Source of the DNA: Porogramme epimiltina
Lineage: Eukaryota > Basidiomycota > Agaricomycetes > Polyporales > Polyporaceae
Direction: 5' to 3'
Assembly (NCBI GenBank): GCA_900155495.1
Contig: FTLJ01000107.1
Location: forward strand, 1 to 64,000
Length of the DNA stretch: 64,000 bases
The translations under genes were made by a program, and so were the position numbers. Positions 56,414-64,000 of the stretch are shown in pieces. The notes under the pieces were generated by a model. That model was not told the DNA's origin. It ran no database searches and saw only the letters and a program-made list of their open reading frames with translations. Within the stretch, counting starts at the first letter, position 1; each line of letters opens with the position of its first letter.

Positions 56414-57931
56414 ATGTCACCGACCCAGCAAGAAGCACCGTCGACGCCCGTCCGCGGCAGACCCGCATCGCGCTATCCCGCTGCCTTGTCTAAGGGCGAG
56501 CCAGGGCGCGTTCCACTCCATCGCCGCGGCACATCTAGAACGCTGGAGACCTTGGAGGACCTCCTCCGCGAGAACGGCTACAAGGAAACCAGAGTCTTTA
56601 CTCCGGAGGCGGAGCGTATTGATAGTGAGCGCAGGAGGCAGTCAACATGGCGCATCCGAGAGCTGTTATCTGGATGGCTCCCCGGCGCGACCGCGAGCGA
56701 ACCCCCGAGCGACGACGAGCAGACTCCTGGTCCTCGCAAGTCGCACGCGCCCACCACGCCGACGCGCGCTCCCACGTATCACTCGACCCCCAATTCCCCG
56801 CTCAGTAACAAGCGTCGCCTCCCCCGGGAGTCAGGTCATCCCATCGCCTCTCCAAATTCCGCGTCTTCGACCACACTCTCGTCCATGCGCAGCGGGACCA
56901 CCACCGATAGCCGCGCAGTCAGCTACCAGCCCACCCGCCGACACCTTCACGACCGTATTCCCGCCATCCGCGCGGAGCTCACGGCAGCCAATTTGCGGAC
57001 ATACGCGCAAGTCTCGGCAGCGCAGGGCTACCTCCGCCATATGGCCTCTACCCCCAACATGACGAAGCGGCCGGCACCGTCTACCCGCGACTCTTCCGTC
57101 GATCGCGCTGAGCCGCCTCTTCCCGCTTCATGGCTTGAATCGGTGACGAAAGCCATGCTTCGGTCGGGCGACAGCGGGGCGCGCATCGGCGGGCCCCTCT
57201 CACGACCGGGCAGCCGTCTTTCCCTTCGGACCACACGTGGGGTAAAAGAGAACGTTTCCGTCACCGAGCTGACGCCGAAACCGCCCCGCACGGCCGCGAG
57301 AAGCTCCTCCCGCCTCCCCCCTGGTGCCTCCCTCTACCTCCATCGCGCCCCTACCGCGCCGAGTGCCGTGAACGCGGCGCACGTCATGTGCAGGTCCGCC
57401 CCAGGCTCACGCTCCACGTCCCGTGTCGGGGAGCGTGCTCCTGGTGGCGGTGCTGGTTCCCTACGCCGCAAAGACCGCCAGGAGCGTGGGAGGCGGGGGG
57501 CACGCAACGGCCACGCTGACCGCGTGCCCTCGCTCGCGTCCACGCGCGTCGAAGACGATACGTGGGCGAACATGTACTGGGTAGACGGTCGGCGCGTCTC
57601 GGTCGTGCACCACGACGATGGGCATCACGATGGTGCCGACTCGGACGACGACGACGATGGGGAGCTCGACCTCGCACGCCTCCTTGTCCCTCCCAAGCGC
57701 CAGTATTCCATCCAGAGCCTCCGGAAACACCTGCACGTTGCGCATCGCCAGAACAGGCCGACGACGCTCGCCATTGAAGGCTGGGAAGAAGACGATGCGC
57801 CGGCGCGCGGCCACGGACACCAAGTTATTATAGACGATTCGGACGGCTACCCCACATTCCGCTCAGATACCACGAAACGGCGTCGTGGTCTCCCAGGAGC
57901 GTGGGGCGTCGCAGGCAGCAGCAGGTCATAG
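56414..57931 (+). CDS. Conserved uncharacterised protein, intronless
   Basis: Single exon, 505 aa, unusual in this intron-rich window. The best conserved-looking block is near the N-terminus: TLETLEDLLRENGYKETRVF, then TPEAERIDSERRRQSTWRIR and ELLSGWLPGA, a predicted helical region. A second ordered segment follows at PAIRAELTAANLRTYAQVSA with AQGYLRHMASTP. The remainder is Ser/Pro/Arg-rich, with an acidic run (DSDDDDDGELDLARLLVPP). No enzyme motif is seen. The first ATG after the TATA box is used as start; the upstream open frame lacks an ATG. A second long frame on the same strand (56022-57062) is a GC-driven shadow. Nuclear or cytoskeletal scaffolding would fit the composition, but this is only a guess. 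Confidence 0.78.
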   Translation: MSPTQQEAPSTPVRGRPASRYPAALSKGEPGRVPLHRRGTSRTLETLEDLLRENGYKETRVFTPEAERIDSERRRQSTWRIRELLSGWLPGATASEPPSDDEQTPGPRKSHAPTTPTRAPTYHSTPNSPLSNKRRLPRESGHPIASPNSASSTTLSSMRSGTTTDSRAVSYQPTRRHLHDRIPAIRAELTAANLRTYAQVSAAQGYLRHMASTPNMTKRPAPSTRDSSVDRAEPPLPASWLESVTKAMLRSGDSGARIGGPLSRPGSRLSLRTTRGVKENVSVTELTPKPPRTAARSSSRLPPGASLYLHRAPTAPSAVNAAHVMCRSAPGSRSTSRVGERAPGGGAGSLRRKDRQERGRRGARNGHADRVPSLASTRVEDDTWANMYWVDGRRVSVVHHDDGHHDGADSDDDDDGELDLARLLVPPKRQYSIQSLRKHLHVAHRQNRPTTLAIEGWEEDDAPARGHGHQVIIDDSDGYPTFRSDTTKRRRGLPGAWGVAGSSRS

Positions 57932-58911
57932 CCGACCCTGCACGCACCGCCTTCCCGAACCCCCCTCTCCTTTCCATCTGGACGAATCCTGCAAGTTTTG
58001 ACTCGTTACTCTACATCAACATATACGGAACATCCAAACCTCTCATTCGTGTATCATGCATTCCTCGGTTCTTGCTTCATCGTCATCCTCTCACATCGTC
58101 GTCCCTCCATCCCCCACTGCACTGCGCCATCACAAACCATCACACCGTCCCTCTGTGACTTATCGCGGTATAATTCATTAGGTAGAATATGGTCCTTTTG
58201 GTGAACGTAATATCCTTTGCTCGCTCGTTTGCGGAACAGCTCCCTCAGCAGTTTTTAACTTCGGATTCGATCGACTCGGCCGCCTCCCTCCCTCCCTCCC
58301 CATGCAGGATGTGAATGATGTACCATAGACACGCAGCACTGTATTCCATTATCCATATATACCTCTCAAAGTAGTAAGTACTGTACTGGGTGCCCTTCTC
58401 TCCGTCGGGGGTCTCTAGGTGACGCGGAACCCTGTATTTATCTTCTGAACAAATGGTCTCCAAAACAAATTCAAACGTACAGTTAAAGAAAGACACAGGG
58501 GGGCTGTCGCCTTGTCTACTTATTTCCTCCATGCTAGGGCGGAACATGACTTCCGCTTCTTTTTGCACACCAGGGGAATAACGGATCTCTTCCGCAATAC
58601 TCCTACTTTATGGGCTGATCTTCGACCTCCGAAATACGGCTTGCGTACCATAGAATCGAAATTGAACGCTCAGCGCTCAGCGTAGCGTCAATTGGGACCA
58701 CATTTCCGACCGCGATGGGTCTCCAATCTTGCATATACCGATGTTCCTCACGGGAATACCTCGAGGGGGTGAAGCCAGCACCCCCAGCGTGTCTCTTCGG
58801 ACGATAGAGATGGAAATAAATAACCATTATACAACCAAATAACTTCTAATCGTAGTCCTACGTGTGTGTATGTATCTCCCTCCCTTCCAGCCCATCGATC
58901 ACCAGAAACGC
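57932..58911. other. Convergent intergenic region
   Basis: Between the gene at 56414 (plus) and the hydantoinase gene (minus). Contains a CCTC tetranucleotide run at 58282-58301. Minus-strand frames at 58245-58568 and 58603-58827 cannot be joined with confidence. Confidence 0.5.
58282..58301. repeat. CCTC tetranucleotide tract
   Basis: About four and a half copies of CCTC in the convergent intergenic region. Confidence 0.6.
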
Positions 58912-61900
58912 CTATGCGGTCGAGAACTCTTTTACGACGCTAAGTGGATCCTTGTACGTTCCGATTGACGTGAACGCAAGATCCTTGAGGCTATACAGCG
59001 GCGCGTCAGTTTCGTGAGGCCGGCGGGGCAGCAGACCCTGGGAATCAACTCTTACCCGAACGCCTCAGGACCACCACATGCGAGACCCTCCTTCGTAGTC
59101 CACGACGGGTGGCCCGCAAACGCCATGACAGTGACGCGCAGGCCGTAGCGGTACTCGGGGGTGCCGAGCGCTGCGCCGTTCTGCGAGTCGAGCACGGTAA
59201 TGAGGTCTGGCACCGTCGTGTGGATCTGTAAGCGCCGATGTGAGCGCCCGGCCGCGGGAGCGGAGGGAGGGTGGTCTGGGGGACGGCCATGGTGGGAGCG
59301 TACCTTCTCTTCTCCGTTAGCGGAGAGGATGTATGCGTAGAGGTTCTCGTTCTGGAAGGGGATAACGAGCCGGTCGTCGGGCTTTACGGGGAGCGCCATG
59401 CTTGGACCCCCGGTTGCACCACCGTCCTCCTCTTCCTCTTCAGCGAGAGGCGCGATCGTCACCTGGCCCCAGGTGAAGCCCTTGCGTACCTCCTGCATTC
59501 CGAAATGGAGGTAAAACCACATGTCAGCAAACAGAAGCAATGTACGCGCCCCGGCTGGGAGCGCAGCCGCACAATGAACGCACCCTCTGGACGTCGACGA
59601 TCTTGCCGACGAACAGGCAAGCACCGTTCTGGATCTCGAGAAGCGCACGGGGGACGCCCTTGAGATCGTTGTGCTTGCGGCAGAGCGCGATCGCGCGCCC
59701 CAGGCGCCAGGCCTGAGAGACACTATGTGGCACACCGTAATCGGCACACGTCTTACGGTCGAGCGGGGCGCCCGCGACACCGGCCTTGGACCCCATCTCA
59801 GTCGTAGCAGCGCGCAGGATGTCCTCGACCGCCTTCGGGTTTCGGGCGGTGGGAAGCACCTGTGTGAGAGAATGCGTGAGCGCTAGAGTGTCTCGGGCGG
59901 GTGTGGCTCGTAATGCTTACGAGGATGCTTCCCATCCCGTCGGAGATGGCACACGGTGTGAGGCTGTTTGGGAGGTTGTAGGCTCCGGGAATCCTGGAGA
60001 AGGCGAATTAGTGTGGTTTGAACCCCGACAGCGCCACGGGCACATGTCCGGCTAACTCACGTTTGGTACATCTAGAAAGCCGGGAATTAGCGCCTCAGAA
60101 CGACCGGCGGAGGAAGGAGGGGGGGCAACTTACGTTGGGGTATGCGCGACCCATGAGATCGCAGTCGATGACGGTCTTCCCGGTCTCGGCCGCAACAATC
60201 ATAGGCTGCACACCGTTGCCGCCGCCGATCTCCTCTGCGATGAAGCCGGAGGACTCCATGACGCCCAGGAACTTAATGAGCGCAGATGCGGCACTAGGGA
60301 GCTCATTGCCTCCTTGCAGACGCTCCATCTGAATACAATCCCGGTGATCAGGCAAGGTTGACATGAAGAAGGCTCGAGATCTGGCTTACTCCGACGCTCG
60401 GAGATCCCTACAGATAACTTTAGTCCGGTATTCTAGGAGGGATGGACTGTGCACGTACCATGAATCCCACGCGGACAAACAAGTCGGTCTCAGGAACATC
60501 GTTCGGGTCGACAACCTGTCACACCTGCGCGTTAGGCGTTGTTACTCCTGAGAAAACAAAAGGATACCCACGAGGATGTCCTTGCCGTCCCGGAGCGCCT
60601 GGCGTGACATCAAGAACGCTGGGTAAGATGAACCCCCTCCTCCCGTCCCCAGCACCGCGCACCCTTCGGCAATCCACTCTGTAGGACGCCGGGTGAGCCG
60701 ATCGTACCGGGCCCGAAGTCGGGGTCCACATTACTCACCGAGATCGGTCTCCGAGAGCTTCCAAGCCCTGTTCGGGAGAATCGTCGGCTTGTAGGTGTCG
60801 ATGTCCACCGCAGCGTCACCGATGCCGCTCCCTTCGGCAGCCTCCGCTTCGTTGGCCAACAACTTCTCACCCTCATCGGACTCCGAGACATCGGCGAGCG
60901 CAGAGTCGGCGTCGTCCACGGCAGCGATGGCATTGGCCGCCAAGTCACCGGCGGCCTTCACTACGATGCGCGTGGCCTGGTTTGTGACATACTGTAGAGG
61001 TGGGAGTAAGCTAGTATTCGCACGACCAATGAGAAGTGGGTCCGACCTGGACCGGAAGATTGGCTACTTCTACGATCTTAACGGTGGCTGAGAAGAAACG
61101 GAGTTGTGAGAAGCCGTTAATGAAACTAAGTTGTTCAGCATACCTGGGTCAGCGCCAGCAGCAATGGCCTTCTCAATAGCCTTCTTCTTGATCTCTTCCA
61201 CGACGGCGTGCACGTCACGGCCAGCGAGGATTTCGATGGTGTCAATTTCACCCGCAACTAGTTCGAATGTGCGGTTAGTCTAGAGCAAGGACGAAAGAGA
61301 AGCTCCACACCCTTAGCCATAGCGGCTCCGACGGCGTTGGCCACACCAAAGAATGGCGGGCGGATGATCTCCTTCACGCCGACGAGTTCGTCGGGAGAAA
61401 TGATGCTGCCGCCACCGACGAGGAGAACAGTGATGTCCTCAGGAGACGTCTTCATCCTGTGTGTATAGGTTAGATCTCAGTTCATGCCGATGTCCATTAC
61501 AACTTACTTGTCAATGATGTTCTCGAGGAGCTTCTTGATGCGCTGCATACCTTGCGCGACGGTCTCTGCGCTGACGTCCGCCACCCGGGTCTTATCACCG
61601 AGCTCCGCACGTCCGCTCGCGACGATCAAGTCCGTGGTGGTGAGCACCTCACCGCCAAAGACACGCGCGTCCCGCGTCAGGTTGTAACCAACCGACTCGG
61701 GGCCGACAGCGACACGTCCGGTCTCGGCCGAGTGCACGACTGAGCCACCACCGAGGGCGACCGACTGCACGTCCGCCATCGAGAAGTTGGTCCTGACGCC
61801 GCCGACTTCGATGAACGACGCAGCCTGTCTCGGGAATCCAGAGGGGAGGAGTACACCGACGTCGGACGTCGTCCCGCCGACGTCGACGACGATCGTCGAC

Positions 61901-63075
61901 TTGCCCTTCTCAACCTCCGAGCCCGCCGCACGCGTCCGGTCGTCGAGACCGGCGAGGAAAGCGGCACCACGCATCGAGTTCGTGGGACCCGACGCGAAAG
62001 TACGAATGGGGAGGCGGGCGGCGGAGGCGGCGGTGGTGAGAGTACCGTCGTTCTGGGTGAGGAAGAGGGGGCAGGTGAGCTGGAGGGTGCGCATGGCAGC
62101 CTGGAATCCGCGGATGGTGCGTTGCGCAAAAGAGAGGATGGCGGCGTTGAGGATGGAGGCGTTTTCACGCTCGAGGAGGCCGACCTGGCCGACTGATGAC
62201 ACGTATGAGTAAGTCTCAACATTGCTAAACGAAAGAGGTCACTCACCCTCTCGTGAGCAGACGACGTTGACGGAAGGTCCGAGTTCGCGCTCGACAATGA
62301 CCTTCGCAGCGGCTTCTTGCTTACCCTCACTATCTAGTGATGAGAAGATTCCGGTCAGGACCACCTAGGGAAGAAGAATTAGCATCAATGTCATTTGAGA
62401 GTGTCGTCCAGTGATGCTCCGAGACTCCACAGCGTCGCTGCACTCATCCCGAGAGGTATTCGAGAGAACAAAAGCGTAACTAGAGATTGCGACTCACGTT
62501 CTTGAGGCCCTTTTGTTTGATGATGGCACACTGCTCGACGATCTGCTGCTCGTTCAGAGGACGAATCTCTCTGCCGTCAACTGTACAAACGTAAATCACA
62601 GTTCGGCAGAAAAGAGTATATGTACTCACTCTCGAAGCCGCCATCAACATATCCAACGTGGCCCTCCGTGAGGATCCGCAGAGACTTCGGGAAGTCGATG
62701 AACGGCGGGCACTGTCGCGTGTATACACTGCTCATACGGATGACCGCGACCTTGGCGAGCCGGCGTGCGTCCGCTTCAAGTACCGCATTGATGAACGCGG
62801 TCGTCCCAATGCTGACCGAAGCGACCTCGGAGGGAGAGACGGAGGCGATCTTGAGGACCTCCCTAACCGCATTCTCGATACCTTTTGAGACCTCAGTAGT
62901 AGTGGGCGCTTTGTAGTGAGCCAGGACACCACGGCTGGGCTCCTGTAGCCGAGTCACGTCGATGAGGACACCGTCCGTGTTAGTACCTGATGACGTATGA
63001 TCAGCTTGACCAAGTCGTGAATGCCGATATTGTAAGGAAGGACTTACCGCCAACGTCAACACCGATACGAAGCAT
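58912..63075 (-). CDS. Hydantoinase/oxoprolinase fused to S-Me-thiohydantoin desulfurase (DUF917)
   Basis: Eighteen exons on the minus strand: 63048-63075, 62630-62986, 62498-62580, 62247-62364, 61508-62192, 61311-61456, 61144-61257, 61047-61087, 60739-60991, 60572-60678, 60459-60515, 60134-60328, 60061-60071, 59921-59993, 59584-59859, 59304-59492, 59056-59225 and 58912-58990, 993 aa. The N-terminal half is Hydant_A_N plus Hydantoinase_A: MLRIGVDVGGTNTDGVLID, SIGTTAFINAV, then FASGPTNSMRGAAFLAG, STIVVDVGGTTSDVGVL, VALGGGSVV and VANAVGAAMAKG. These form an actin-like ATPase fold. The C-terminal half is the former DUF917 module: IAEGCAVLGTGGGGSSYPAF, CDLMGRAYPN, ADYGVPHSVSQAWRLGRAI and PALLTVLDSQ-like VPDLITVLDSQNG. 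Predicted ATP-dependent lactam or hydantoin opening joined to thiohydantoin desulfuration; the true substrate is unknown. Exon 13 is 11 nt. Confidence 0.92.
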
Positions 63076-64000
63076 GCTGGGCGGAGATGAGATGGAAGTT
63101 GAAGGAGCGGGCAGAAGCTAGAGGTGTTCTGAGGTGAGCATTACTTTACGAGACTTTATGCTTAAGCCCGAGGAGCCACAACTCGATCGGTACTGATAAG
63201 ATGAGGCAGGTAATGGTTGAGGCGGAGGGAGTCCTTATCTCTATGGGGGTGAACCCATCTCGCATTACGAAAGGCGCGGTGTTCCTGGACGGACCGCCGT
63301 CGGAGGCACACCGTTAAGGTGCCCCGCCGGGAGGATATTGCCCTCGGGTTTCGGCCGGCACGGTGCTCTTGCGATCGCGGGCGCCGCGACGATAGCACAG
63401 CGGGAAAGCCTAAATTCAAGGGGCAGTTAACGCATCGCTGTGTCCCGGCGTCGCGGAACGGGATCGACGATCGACATTTGCCACTGCGCGCGCCGCTCCG
63501 TTCCGGAGGCCGTAGCTGCCGCCCCTCGGCGAAGCCTCGGCCGTTAGTGGAAGGAATGGTGACGTCTGAGATACCAGCTCAGTCGCAACGTACAACTTGC
63601 AGTCGCGGAGGCAAACAGACAGAGGATTTAACAGAGTTAAACGTAACCGGGGCCTTCGCAAGAAAACACTTCGGTATGTGTGTATGCCTGTCACCTTGAA
63701 TCTCAACCTGGGGCTTGACTTTGTGCAGCTACGTTCAACTTCCTATACCACCAACGGTTCTACCCTCGGATGACGCGTTTTAGCGCGATAGCACGCGTGT
63801 TGTAATCGAGTCATGTTACCCAAGCCGTCTATATCCGGATGCGCCGTCAGCTCAGGAGAACATGACGGTTCGGGTGCTCACGGACATGGCGTTTCATTGC
63901 GAGCAGGATTTGGTGACCACAAAATTTGCTAGGTCTGACCTGACTCATGCGGAGTCGAAACAGCTAAATTAGAGGGCAGCATGATACGCGGATCGCACAA
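63076..64000. other. Upstream region of the hydantoinase gene, right edge
   Basis: Promoter DNA of the minus-strand hydantoinase gene. Short open frames on both strands have no recognisable features. No part of another gene can be claimed before the window ends. Confidence 0.45.

Noticed and set aside
56022..57062. 346-codon plus-strand open frame overlapping the gene at 56414
   Set aside because: Starts before the TATA box and is out of frame with the patterned, conserved-looking protein; judged a shadow.
58245..58827. Two minus-strand open frames (107 and 74 codons) as a possible two-exon gene
   Set aside because: The second lacks an ATG start and no junction with good signals joins them; lies in a convergent terminator region.

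Overview
The window is a piece of a nuclear genome from a mushroom-forming basidiomycete (Agaricomycetes). A wood-rotting lineage such as the Polyporales fits, but that rank is inferred. The evidence is high GC, many introns of about 48-70 nt with GTRNGY donors and CTNA-like branch sites, very short exons, and mono-cistronic genes behind fungal TATA boxes. I rebuilt every gene by hand: each splice junction listed keeps the reading frame and each complete coding sequence is a multiple of three. No rRNA, tRNA, CRISPR array or recognisable transposon was found.

Layout. 1-927: 5' part of a delta-12 fatty acid desaturase (minus), followed by 4 kb without a recognisable gene. 4944-8644: a small conserved protein and a SET/MYND (SMYD-type) lysine methyltransferase. 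8922-21774: a kinase-rich stretch holding three related Ran1/Sks1-type kinases, an IKS1-type kinase, a GPI-anchored cell-surface protein and a small protein with an internal repeat. 22070-31182: chromosome-segregation genes, a BIR1/survivin homologue (chromosomal passenger complex) divergent from a WAPL cohesin-release factor across a 274-bp promoter with a 12-bp MCB-like palindrome, then a RING+RRM protein. 31912-33922: a secreted yellow/major-royal-jelly-type beta-propeller.

34472-48531: three paralogous zinc-finger proteins, all on the minus strand. The first two each have about 5 kb of apparently gene-free, partly very GC-rich upstream DNA. 49757-63075: a conserved protein, MLH1 (mismatch repair), SNF7 (ESCRT-III), a second conserved unknown protein, and an 18-exon hydantoinase/oxoprolinase fused to an S-methyl-thiohydantoin desulfurase (formerly DUF917) module.

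No operon-like pathway links the genes. The most notable themes are two local gene-family expansions (kinases and zinc fingers), extreme microexons (8, 11, 12, 14, 20 and 25 nt), a probable GC-AG intron, and promoters shared by cell-cycle and DNA-maintenance genes.
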